Shown here piece by piece: positions 16,338 through 23,536 of a stretch of DNA of 23,857 nt. The notes beneath the pieces are model-generated. The model had not been told where the DNA came from and ran no database searches. It saw only the letters and a program-made list of their open reading frames with translations. Source of the DNA: a virus; IMG/VR virus record IMGVR_UViG_3300036399_000955, positions 1 to 23,857 of that record; one strand, given 5' to 3'. Position 1 is the stretch's first letter; every line of letters starts with the position of its first letter. The translations under genes and the position numbers were made by a program.

Positions 16338-17178
16338 AATTTTCTATTAATTTATCTACTACTTGAATTTGTGTATAATTGTGTAACACTTTCATCATTC
16401 CATTATGTGCTATTCTTTCCCTCTCCTCCTCATTTTCATTGTAATAGTTCATCTTCTCTATACAATCAAACATATCATTATATAAAACAATATCTTCACC
16501 ATCAATGAATATCTCTTCTAACCCTCTAATGGTATCCAATCTATCTGTTAGGACCATTTTACCGCATGCCATTCCTTCAAATAATCTGCGAGTAATTTCT
16601 CCCCATCTACTATTTTGAATAACCATTAATCCACTATTCAAAAATTGAGTATGTTCTTTTGCAGCCATACCATTACGATTTCCAATTGCACCCTCTGCCC
16701 AGTTTGTAATATAATCTAAAAATTCCGAATTTCCAAGTCCTCGCGTAGTAACCCCAACATATTTTGGTTCTAAATTCATAGGAAACTGAACCATAGTATC
16801 TGCAAAATGATTTATCCATTCTGCGTTTATACCTCTATTTACATATTCGATTGCGGATTGTTTATCAGGAGTAATTGTGTAATGGAAACGATTTGCTTTA
16901 GGATAATTTCTTTCAAAGTTTTGTGGGTCATCTCCACTTTCTTGTATCCAAAATGCAGGAACTAAATCTTTATTAAGATATTGTGAATTGAATCTACCCC
17001 AATCCATAAACAACACAATGTCAGTTTGTGGTTTGGAATCTACCCAATTCTTCAAATCGGTATCGTTTGTTTTAACTATTTGAGTTTCCCAACCTCTCTC
17101 TTTGAATTCATTTAGGAGTGCAAGTGGTGTAGACCATACTTCACCATCTTTGTAATCGTATATGAATGTTATTTTCAT
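16297..17178 (-). CDS. GT-B glycosyltransferase, CgeB/Glyco_trans_1_2-like
   Basis: 293 aa, two Rossmann-like halves. N-terminal: MKITFIYDYKDGEVWSTPLA, then DIVLFMDWGRFNS and FWIQESGDDPQNF. C-terminal: GLMVIQNSRWGEITRRLFEG and MACGKMVLTDR, the E-x(7)-E-like donor-binding segment of CgeB-type enzymes, then a DGEDIVLYNDMFDCIEKM tail. This is a retaining GT-B arrangement, shorter than usual (~350-400 aa). The start overlaps the upstream GT2 gene by 4 bases. Its last 14 codons are read through into the epimerase gene in another frame, so the C-terminus may have drifted. Donor unknown. Confidence 0.75.
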   Translation of the reverse strand: MKITFIYDYKDGEVWSTPLALLNEFKERGWETQIVKTNDTDLKNWVDSKPQTDIVLFMDWGRFNSQYLNKDLVPAFWIQESGDDPQNFERNYPKANRFHYTITPDKQSAIEYVNRGINAEWINHFADTMVQFPMNLEPKYVGVTTRGLGNSEFLDYITNWAEGAIGNRNGMAAKEHTQFLNSGLMVIQNSRWGEITRRLFEGMACGKMVLTDRLDTIRGLEEIFIDGEDIVLYNDMFDCIEKMNYYNENEEERERIAHNGMMKVLHNYTQIQVVDKLIENYESFNNRSSRAIR

Positions 17179-17801
17179 AAAGTATTATAATAATCATTTT
17201 GACGTTCCTGACGTTCTATTGTTTTTGGATGTATAATACAATAGACCTCATCTGATGGAAAATTAGTATATGATTGAAATCCAACAATTCTTTCATGTAC
17301 TTTACCACTCCATCCAATTTGCTCTGGTTTGTTTTTGTAGATACGAGTCTGAACATCAGGGAAGTTTACCCATCCTTTCTCATTAACATTCCATCCCCAT
17401 TTCTGAATATGTGCTTCAGTTAATCCTTCAACCGTATTGATTCTCGGAACTACTATTAGGTCTTTATCAGTATTCACTTCTAACAATTCTTCCAAATTGT
17501 AGATTAAATCATTTGATAGGTATTCATCCGCATCTAATTGAAAAATCCACTCACCTTTGCAATGTGAATTTAAAAAGTTTTTCCATTGTGCGAAATCATT
17601 ATCAAATTCAGATTCAATTAAAGTGATATAATTTGCATTAGCTTGTAATTCTAAATACTCAATCATTTCCGTAGAAGATTTTGGAGTATCTAAAAGAACT
17701 ACTATTTCAGAATTTTCACCTTTATAGTTTATCAATTGAGTAACTAATCGTATAATTTCTTCATGCTCATTACAAGCGGTTATTGCGTAACTTAATTTCA
17801 T
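17175..17801 (-). CDS. Family 2 glycosyltransferase, WaaE/KdtX-like
   Basis: 208 aa. LSYAITACNEHEEIIRLV is the GT2 first strand; EIVVLLDTPKSST follows; DFAQWKNFLNSHCKGEWIFQ leads into LDADEYLS with the DxD (Asp90/Asp92). Later GWSGKVHERIVGF matches the GxVHE segment of LPS-core beta-glycosyltransferases of the WaaE type. I start at the ATG at 17801 (MKLSYAI); a longer reading from 17900 adds 33 residues that lie over the upstream gene and carry no GT sequence. Probably adds a hexose to a core-like acceptor. Confidence 0.83.
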   Translation of the reverse strand: MKLSYAITACNEHEEIIRLVTQLINYKGENSEIVVLLDTPKSSTEMIEYLELQANANYITLIESEFDNDFAQWKNFLNSHCKGEWIFQLDADEYLSNDLIYNLEELLEVNTDKDLIVVPRINTVEGLTEAHIQKWGWNVNEKGWVNFPDVQTRIYKNKPEQIGWSGKVHERIVGFQSYTNFPSDEVYCIIHPKTIERQERQNDYYNTL

Positions 17802-17802
17802 T

Positions 17803-18117
17803 TTAATCTTCGTTATGAGATTTGATAATTTCATCTTCACCACCTGTTGTATATGGTGGATTGTATGTATAATTAATTGAACTACCTGATGGATACCCAT
17901 AAGCAGTTGATGTTACATAGTGTGGATGTTGCCAAGTAGGAAACGATTGTGTATTTGGTGCAGTATTTGGAGTATGGATTGGAAAAGTTAGTGTTGGTTC
18001 ATCATTAACCTTTGCCAACACATCTTTTAATGCATCCCATTGTTTGGGTGATATATTGTATTCATGTACTCCTTGAGTAAATCCCTGTAACCAAAGGACG
18101 AATTCTTTTGATGTCAT
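17803..18117 (-). CDS. Small conserved phage protein (WLxGF family), 104 aa
   Basis: The N-terminal ~38 residues (SKEFVLWLQGFTQGVHEYN, then ISPKQWDALKDVLAKV) form two helices of a type seen in many phage genomes, always as small hypothetical proteins. The rest is low-complexity, rich in Pro, Thr, Ser, Tyr and His, and ends in an acidic tail; it is probably disordered. One base separates its stop from the GT2 start and two bases separate its start from the SGNH stop. Function unknown. It marks the block as phage DNA rather than a bacterial capsule locus. Confidence 0.7.
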   Translation of the reverse strand: MTSKEFVLWLQGFTQGVHEYNISPKQWDALKDVLAKVNDEPTLTFPIHTPNTAPNTQSFPTWQHPHYVTSTAYGYPSGSSINYTYNPPYTTGGEDEIIKSHNED

Positions 18118-18119
18118 TA

Positions 18120-18776
18120 TTATTTATTTAAATATTTTAATATATCATTTGCCAATTCCTTATAACCTACTTCACCATAATGCCCATCTCTAACTACATT
18201 AGCAGTTTCTTTACTCATATCGGTATAGTTTACAACCGGAAATGATAACTTCAAATTTTGTTTACCACCTATATTTTCATTACACCAACTCCAATGGATA
18301 ACTTTTACATCTTTTAAGTTTGCCCAATCATTTATAAATGTAATCCATTGATTAACTTCTTGCTCATAGAAATGTTGTAAATCACACCTATTATAAATCA
18401 ATTGCTCCGCTACTTCCTTTGTTATATATGTTCCATCTACACACTCATATTCAGGAAGATTCGATAACCCTACAGACCAGATTGTTTTCCATCCGTGTTT
18501 AGATGCTACTCTGTATCTAGCTATAACTGTCCATCCAAAAATTAGGATATCACCTGATTGAATGTTTTGTAATTCTGAAAGGAATTTGTGAAATATTCCA
18601 CAATTGGAACTTCCACTAACTCCCATATTTTTTACACTAAACCCGTATTCTTCTGCTACAAATGTAGCAGTATCCTTTGCATCTCTACCCAACCATTGTT
18701 TGTAAGGACTGGGGTCATTAGAGGTGCCATTTATAGGTGCTGTCATTGAATCACCGAAAGACCATACTCTGTTCAT
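18120..18776 (-). CDS. SGNH/GDSL-type hydrolase, 218 aa
   Basis: Fourth SGNH protein and the clearest. Block I: VWSFGDSMTAP (Ser10). Block II/III: NMGVSGSSNCGIFHKF, supplying the oxyanion Gly and Asn. Core strand: GDILIFGWTVIARYR. Catalytic pair: VRDGHYGEVGYKEL (Asp197, His199). There is an insertion between blocks II and V (~residues 95-150) with several Trp and Cys. No export signal. It overlaps the upstream unknown gene by 4 bases. Same inference as its relatives: hydrolysis or transfer of acyl groups on a glycan. Confidence 0.8.
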   Translation of the reverse strand: MNRVWSFGDSMTAPINGTSNDPSPYKQWLGRDAKDTATFVAEEYGFSVKNMGVSGSSNCGIFHKFLSELQNIQSGDILIFGWTVIARYRVASKHGWKTIWSVGLSNLPEYECVDGTYITKEVAEQLIYNRCDLQHFYEQEVNQWITFINDWANLKDVKVIHWSWCNENIGGKQNLKLSFPVVNYTDMSKETANVVRDGHYGEVGYKELANDILKYLNK

Positions 18777-19246
18777 TCTTCGTTATTTTGTTCTTTAATA
18801 GTTTTTATTGATTTTTTTACATTAGGAGTCAATTCTTCAATATCCATTTCCAATTCAGTTATTCTACCAAACCCACTTATTTTATAAGTTCTATATGCTT
18901 CATTTGTTATTATAGGTACTTTAGAAACTACGGATGAATAAAACTTCTTTGCTCCACCCTTCATTTCTAATTTATCTTCATCTTCATTTACAAATTTACC
19001 AAAAAATCTTTTTATTAAAGTGGGATTTATATTTGATACTTTAATTGCGTGTACCACACCTTTTGCTCTAGAAACAAACAAAGTGTATATTATAGGCCCA
19101 TCTCCTATTGTGTATGATTGTTTAGTACCATCTACATATTCGTATTGCATTATCATATAGAATTTTCCACGCTTCATTCTTTCAGGTGATATTGATTTAT
19201 CACCTTTATCTATATATTTGCGATATATACGATTATATGCTGACAC
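18773..19246 (-). CDS. Conserved-looking phage protein of unknown function, GTG start, 157 aa
   Basis: The start codon is GTG at 19246, fused to the TAG stop of the upstream gene (TAGTG); the next in-frame Met is 23 codons later and would waste a structured stretch. The body reads FYMIMQYEYVDGTKQSYT, then GPIIYTLFVSRAKGVVHAIK and VSNINPTLIKRFFGKF, which suggests a small beta-barrel-like domain, followed by a charged linker and a YRTYKISGFGRITELEM beta segment. The C-terminus is Lys/Glu-rich. I recall similar layouts among unannotated T4-like phage proteins but cannot name a family. It is not obviously a sugar enzyme. Confidence 0.55.
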   Translation of the reverse strand: MSAYNRIYRKYIDKGDKSISPERMKRGKFYMIMQYEYVDGTKQSYTIGDGPIIYTLFVSRAKGVVHAIKVSNINPTLIKRFFGKFVNEDEDKLEMKGGAKKFYSSVVSKVPIITNEAYRTYKISGFGRITELEMDIEELTPNVKKSIKTIKEQNNEE

Positions 19247-20514
19247 TACTTATTTAACATTTTTAGTTTAGGTAATTGAAGTTGCTGGAACTTTGGTTGT
19301 ATCTTATTATAAATACCATATTGATTCAAAATTCCATCAAACAATTTAGTCATTTTTTCCAATCCAAAGTTTTGTTTGTTTTGTTTACCCAATTGTATAG
19401 ATGCCTTTTTGTATTTTTCATAGTTCTTATAAACATCTTTTATGGATGATAGTGCCTTTGAAATATTTACATTAAACCATTGTGATTCTTTTAATAAGAA
19501 TTGGTCTGCAGCTGATTCATGTACCTGCTTTAATTCACCTTCTAATAAAACAGCTCCTTGCTTTAAGAAATCCAAATGTCCACTCCAATTGGAAACAATT
19601 ACAGGCTTACCTGTTAAACTGAATTCCAATAGGGGTCTACCAAATCCTTCACCTTTTGTAAAGTTTAACATTGCTTTTACTTTTGGATGTTCGTATAATC
19701 CGTTCATTTCAACAGGTGTTAAATCACCATGCAACAAATAAATTGGAACTGATTTATAATCATTACCCAATACTTCTCTAATTTTTTTAATAGTGGTTTC
19801 TCTATCCATTACAGAGAACCCTGCTGAAGATGTTTTAAGAACTAATGCGGGTTTTACCTTTTCATTTTTGAATGCCATTGCGAATGTTTTTATCATCATT
19901 CCCACATTCTTTCTATCTTCTCCCAAATCACCTCTTAACCAATGACCTACGAATAGGAATGCAAACTCTTCTTTGATTTGGTCTAATTCCGAAACAATAG
20001 CAACCTCATCTGTTCCAAACATTGTTTCATCAAATCCTTCAAATAGAATTTCAACAGGTTTTTGAATTCTATGTTGTGCAATTAATTGTCCGCTTTGTTT
20101 ATCTTGTTCATTATATACCGTATCTACTAAACTTTTCTTTGAATGTTCTGATGGAACTATAATCAAATCCATTCTATTACATCCATGAATCCAATCTAAT
20201 GCACAATGTGTTGTTTCAATTGCCGCAGTAATTCCAATATTATAAAATCCTAATGGTTGAAATTCATTTGGGACTGTAACTTGAATATAAATGTCAGGTT
20301 TTTCTGTAATTTGTGGGATGATATTATCTACAGCCCATTTGTGAAATTGATTATCATAATTAAGAGCATCCATTGGGGTATTCCCCCAACGAGTGCTAAT
20401 AATTTTAATATCAAATTTATCTAATTTATATAGAGAATGTAATAAATCTCTCGCGTGGTCACCATATCCACTTCTTGTTGCAATCGGTGCCTGAAATACT
20501 AATGTTGGTTTCAT
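19246..20514 (-). CDS. GT-B glycosyltransferase, family 4-like, 422 aa
   Basis: N-terminal domain: LVFQAPIATRSGYGDHARDL (the SGYG glycine loop), ending in IIVPSEHSKKSL. C-terminal domain: FLFVGHWLRGDL, then LHGDLTPVEMNGLYEHP and the donor-binding EGFGRPLLEFSLTGKPVIVS, with the E-x(7)-E spacing of GT4 enzymes. Full-length for the family. It follows another GT-B gene by one base; the two may be an old tandem pair, although their sequences differ. The soluble N-terminus suggests action in the cytoplasm. Likely a retaining transfer from an NDP-sugar. Confidence 0.87.
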   Translation of the reverse strand: MKPTLVFQAPIATRSGYGDHARDLLHSLYKLDKFDIKIISTRWGNTPMDALNYDNQFHKWAVDNIIPQITEKPDIYIQVTVPNEFQPLGFYNIGITAAIETTHCALDWIHGCNRMDLIIVPSEHSKKSLVDTVYNEQDKQSGQLIAQHRIQKPVEILFEGFDETMFGTDEVAIVSELDQIKEEFAFLFVGHWLRGDLGEDRKNVGMMIKTFAMAFKNEKVKPALVLKTSSAGFSVMDRETTIKKIREVLGNDYKSVPIYLLHGDLTPVEMNGLYEHPKVKAMLNFTKGEGFGRPLLEFSLTGKPVIVSNWSGHLDFLKQGAVLLEGELKQVHESAADQFLLKESQWFNVNISKALSSIKDVYKNYEKYKKASIQLGKQNKQNFGLEKMTKLFDGILNQYGIYNKIQPKFQQLQLPKLKMLNK

Positions 20515-20515
20515 A

Positions 20516-21898
20516 TTATAACTCTATTAACTTAAATTTTTTCTTTGGTGTCCAATTTTCAAATGCACCTTCCATGCCATCTACTAATGTTTTACACATT
20601 GCTTCTCTGCTCAACAAACCATCTCCCAACATCCACTTTCTACCTTTCAATGCTGCTGCATCTCTATCTTCTTTTGGAGTTAAATACCATTCCATAATCA
20701 ATGGTGATATATCTTCAAAATCAACTCTATCATCAAAGATGTAAGGAGTAGGAACTGAACCCGTTGTTGAACGAACTGGCCAAATTGGTTTAACCCAATC
20801 TCCCCAAACTACACCTGCTTTTTTGTGTCTATCATGCAATGAACCAATCTGTACATAATCTTCTGCGGTTAGTAGTTTACCAGTTGTAATATCTCTAAAT
20901 CCACATTGGTCTTGCAATCCACCCGTTACCGTTACAATGATTGGAGTTCCAGCCATTACTGATTCAGCCGTTGCCAATCCAAATCCTTCATTAGATGCCA
21001 CATTAATTGTTACATCTCCTAAATTATAAAGATAGTTCAATTGCTCTTCTGAATATCTGTTTGGTGCAAATACTACATTTGTTTCAGGTGAACAACACTC
21101 TGCTATAGTTCTTGGTAAATCAGTACCATGTTCTTCTACGGGTTGAGTATGCATTAATAAACATACTTTACTTCTATGTTCTGGTGATAATGCCTCCACA
21201 AACTTATCGAATGCAAGAATTACATCAATTGGTTGTTTTCTACGAATGTTTCTATTATTCCAATACAAAACAAAATCGTATTCTTTTTCACCAAAGATTT
21301 CCTTTTTAAATTCAGCAGGTACTTCAACTGGCTTATATAAATCGGAATTAATGCCGTGAGGTACATAACTTACTTGCCAATCAGCAGGTTTAGTCCAATG
21401 TTTTTCTTTATCCCATCCCCACACTCTACGGGTAATACCATAAGTTTGTTTTGAAATACAACCAATCCAATCACAACTTTCGTAGTAATCTCTATTGTAT
21501 TTAGGGTCTGGTAAATCATCCCAAATGTGATAAAAGAAAAGGGGTACTGATTGACGAATTTCGTGCTCCATCTCATATAACCAAATCCAGTAACGAGGGT
21601 CAGTAAAGTGGAGAATTGCATCAGGTTTTTCAACCATCAACAATTGACGAATAATACCTGGATTACCATATCCATCTGATGGGTAAATTTTTACACTAGC
21701 ATCAGCAACACCAGTTTGCTCTCTAACGCTATCATTTAAATCTAAAATCTTACCTGCTTCTGGGTGTTTGATTGCTGCTCCTAATTGAACCCAATCATAT
21801 TTATCAACGGTTCCCATAACCAATTGTTTGGAAACATTAGCGATACCACTCGCCATTCGTAAATCGTCTGATAATAATAAAATCTTCTTTTTTGCCAT
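20516..21898 (-). CDS. GT-B glycosyltransferase, family 4-like, 460 aa
   Basis: N-terminal LLLSDDLRMASGIANVSKQL, a GIAN/GxxN variant of the acceptor loop, then PDAILHFTDPRYW and CDWIGCISKQTYG. VSYVPHGINSDLYKP is the interdomain strand found in GT4 enzymes. C-terminal: FVLYWNNRNIRRKQP (donor base pocket), LYNLGDVTINVASNEGFGLA and TAESVMAGTPIIVTVTGG, the E-x(7)-E region. Complete at 460 aa. It is the first glycan gene after the replication block, set off by a 29-base spacer, so transcription of the glycan block may begin or be boosted here. Confidence 0.88.
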   Translation of the reverse strand: MAKKKILLLSDDLRMASGIANVSKQLVMGTVDKYDWVQLGAAIKHPEAGKILDLNDSVREQTGVADASVKIYPSDGYGNPGIIRQLLMVEKPDAILHFTDPRYWIWLYEMEHEIRQSVPLFFYHIWDDLPDPKYNRDYYESCDWIGCISKQTYGITRRVWGWDKEKHWTKPADWQVSYVPHGINSDLYKPVEVPAEFKKEIFGEKEYDFVLYWNNRNIRRKQPIDVILAFDKFVEALSPEHRSKVCLLMHTQPVEEHGTDLPRTIAECCSPETNVVFAPNRYSEEQLNYLYNLGDVTINVASNEGFGLATAESVMAGTPIIVTVTGGLQDQCGFRDITTGKLLTAEDYVQIGSLHDRHKKAGVVWGDWVKPIWPVRSTTGSVPTPYIFDDRVDFEDISPLIMEWYLTPKEDRDAAALKGRKWMLGDGLLSREAMCKTLVDGMEGAFENWTPKKKFKLIEL

Positions 21899-21927
21899 AA
21901 CTTATTTTTATAAATAATTATTGTTTT

Positions 21928-22794
21928 TTATATTTTTCCGTCACAAATTCCTCTTTGTTTAAACTCACACCAATCACATAATTTTGATGGATGTTTGGGG
22001 TATTTTGAATCTACATTATATTCCCCATTCTGGTCAAACACACTATTAACGAATTCAGTAAATCCTTTCCATGATTTGGTCATAGAAGGTTTACCACTTG
22101 CAGGTACGTGTCTACTGATACGAGGGATGTTATAATCTGTATTTTCAGATACCTTACGCTTTAGAATTATGAATTCCACATCAATTACATCTTCGGATAT
22201 ATTTAGTAATTCTGCGTAAAATTTTTTGTATAAAAGTAATTGTGTGCTTTTAATCGAGTCTGCTTTTTGGTTTTTAGTCCATCCTCTAGTTGAGGTTTTG
22301 AAATCAGTAATACGATATCTACCTGTTGATTTACTTCTAACGATGAAATCAATAAATCCCATAAAATTGACATTTTCTGAAATCTTTGTATTGATTACCT
22401 GCTCAATTGCAATTAACTCGTCATCTTTTAGTGAGAAAAAATTATTGAAATTTTTAGATTTCTGAAAGTAATCTAAAATAAGATACCCATCTTCTAAAAA
22501 CTCAACTAACTCCTCTTTGGAACATATTGGGTTCTGTCCTTCGTTTGATTCTTTTAAAAAGGATTCTCGCATTTTTTCTTTGAGAAACTCTTTTGTATTC
22601 ATATTCTTATCTGCTTGCGATTTGGAAATACGCAAACATCTACTTAAATATTCTTGCAAAGTCTCATGCATTGCGGAACCAAAAACGGTGTGTATATTGG
22701 ATGATGATTCTCTCAAACCATCTATATACGCCAGTTTGTATTGATGTGGGCATGCAGACCACATACTATATTGGGAAAATGAAACTCTAGCCAT
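21928..22794 (-). CDS. PD-(D/E)XK nuclease with four-cysteine cluster, RecB/Cas4-like
   Basis: 288 aa. RVSFSQYSMWSACPHQYKL opens the RecB-type fold with Cys15; FGSAMHETLQEYL gives His43; MGFIDFIV (Asp149), ITDFKTS (Asp164, Lys166) and STQLLLYKKFY form the catalytic core and helix with the QxxxY motif; the C-terminus has LCDWCEFKQRGIC (Cys273, Cys276, Cys284). One N-terminal plus three C-terminal cysteines is the 4Fe-4S arrangement of AddB and Cas4 nucleases. Expected activity: single-strand exonuclease or flap cleavage in recombination or DNA processing. It follows the clamp-loader genes after a 50-base spacer. Confidence 0.88.
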   Translation of the reverse strand: MARVSFSQYSMWSACPHQYKLAYIDGLRESSSNIHTVFGSAMHETLQEYLSRCLRISKSQADKNMNTKEFLKEKMRESFLKESNEGQNPICSKEELVEFLEDGYLILDYFQKSKNFNNFFSLKDDELIAIEQVINTKISENVNFMGFIDFIVRSKSTGRYRITDFKTSTRGWTKNQKADSIKSTQLLLYKKFYAELLNISEDVIDVEFIILKRKVSENTDYNIPRISRHVPASGKPSMTKSWKGFTEFVNSVFDQNGEYNVDSKYPKHPSKLCDWCEFKQRGICDGKI

Positions 22795-22844
22795 AGTGTG
22801 TTATTTAAATACAATATACACAATTTATTCCTATTTTCCTAGCA
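22795..22844 (-). promoter_or_regulatory. 50-base spacer, candidate promoter before the nuclease gene
   Basis: The second-longest spacer in the window. On the minus strand it reads AAATTGTGTATATTGTATTT about 15-35 bases before the ATG. TTG and TATATTG elements are in the neighbourhood expected for a Bacteroidota-type promoter (-33 TTG, -7 TAnnTTTG) but do not match it fully. No terminator hairpin is visible after the gp62 stop. Confidence 0.22.
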
Positions 22845-23297
22845 TTAAATCTTTAATTTTAATTTGGTTATTAACTTTTTGTCAGTACCATATTTTTCGC
22901 ACATATATTTTATATTTTCTCTACCTTCTCTGGTTGCATATAAAACTTCAATGTAATCAATTGATTGTCTTTCGGAACAATCGTAATCTTTTTTAATTAA
23001 ATCAACTAAAAATGATTCGTATTTTTCTTCTCCTTTTCCTTTGATGTATTTAAGATAATATTTACCTTTAGGTATAATACTGATATACAACTTATACATT
23101 TCTCTAGGTTCTAATGTTTGAGTCAGAGGTAATATAGTTGCAATCAATTCTACCCATTCAGGTTTCATCGAAAGGAATCTATTAATCATAAAGTTACTCC
23201 ATGTCTTAATATCTTCCTCTGATAATTTATCAAAGTAGTTTGGGTCTTGCTCCGATGTAATTGCAGCAATGTGGTCAAATAACTTTTTTCCTGCCAT
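22845..23297 (-). CDS. 62: Clamp-loader small subunit, T4 gp62-like
   Basis: 150 aa from the ATG at 23297. The wording follows T4 gp62 and its cyanophage relatives: LFDHIAAIT at the N-terminus, WSNFMINRFLSMKPEWVELI (gp62: YSKFMVENALSQFPE), MYKLYISIIPKGKYYLKYIK (gp62: FNYLMAAVPRGKRYGKWAK), then a basic C-terminal half. gp62 combines with four gp44 subunits to load the sliding clamp gp45 onto DNA for replication and late transcription. A longer reading from 23375 would lie over the upstream gene and adds no recognisable sequence. Two bases separate it from the zinc-ribbon gene. The match is from remembered sequence, not an alignment. Confidence 0.8.
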   Translation of the reverse strand: MAGKKLFDHIAAITSEQDPNYFDKLSEEDIKTWSNFMINRFLSMKPEWVELIATILPLTQTLEPREMYKLYISIIPKGKYYLKYIKGKGEEKYESFLVDLIKKDYDCSERQSIDYIEVLYATREGRENIKYMCEKYGTDKKLITKLKLKI

Positions 23298-23299
23298 TA

Positions 23300-23536
23300 T
23301 TATACTATTGATGATGGTGTGTCTCTCAATTCCAAAGGTAATAATTCCTGCAATGCTTTTCCACATTGAGTACATAAATACATTTCAATTGGAATGATTG
23401 AATCTTGAGCATTACCAGTCATTATTTTACTTAATTTTTTAAATCTATATCCTGGCATAAATGTTTTATTTCCACATTCACACACCATATCTCTCGCATC
23501 ATTTAAACTGATACCATTTGGTAATCCTTGTTCCAT
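23300..23536 (-). CDS. Zinc-ribbon protein, 78 aa
   Basis: Two cysteine knuckles: CECG at residues ~19-22 and CTQC at ~55-58, 32 residues apart, with a basic FKKLSKIMTG stretch between them. This is a zinc ribbon, probably DNA-, RNA- or protein-binding. It lies between the gp44-like and gp62-like genes, where T4 has none; its start overlaps the gp44 stop by one base and its stop is two bases before gp62. The order suggests a replication or transcription accessory factor tied to the clamp loader. No nuclease motif is visible. Confidence 0.72.
   Translation of the reverse strand: MEQGLPNGISLNDARDMVCECGNKTFMPGYRFKKLSKIMTGNAQDSIIPIEMYLCTQCGKALQELLPLELRDTPSSIV

Noticed and set aside
17802-17900. 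Longer start for the GT2 gene
   Set aside because: The extra 33 residues are low-complexity (His/Ile/Lys-rich) and lie over the upstream WLxGF gene; the GT2 fold starts at the ATG at 17801.
21899-21927. TATAAATA on the plus strand in the spacer before the 460 aa GT
   Set aside because: Wrong strand for all genes here and a likely chance match in AT-rich sequence.
23298-23375. Longer start for the gp62-like gene
   Set aside because: Overlaps the zinc-ribbon gene and adds nothing similar to gp62; the ATG at 23297 leaves a clean 2-base gap.
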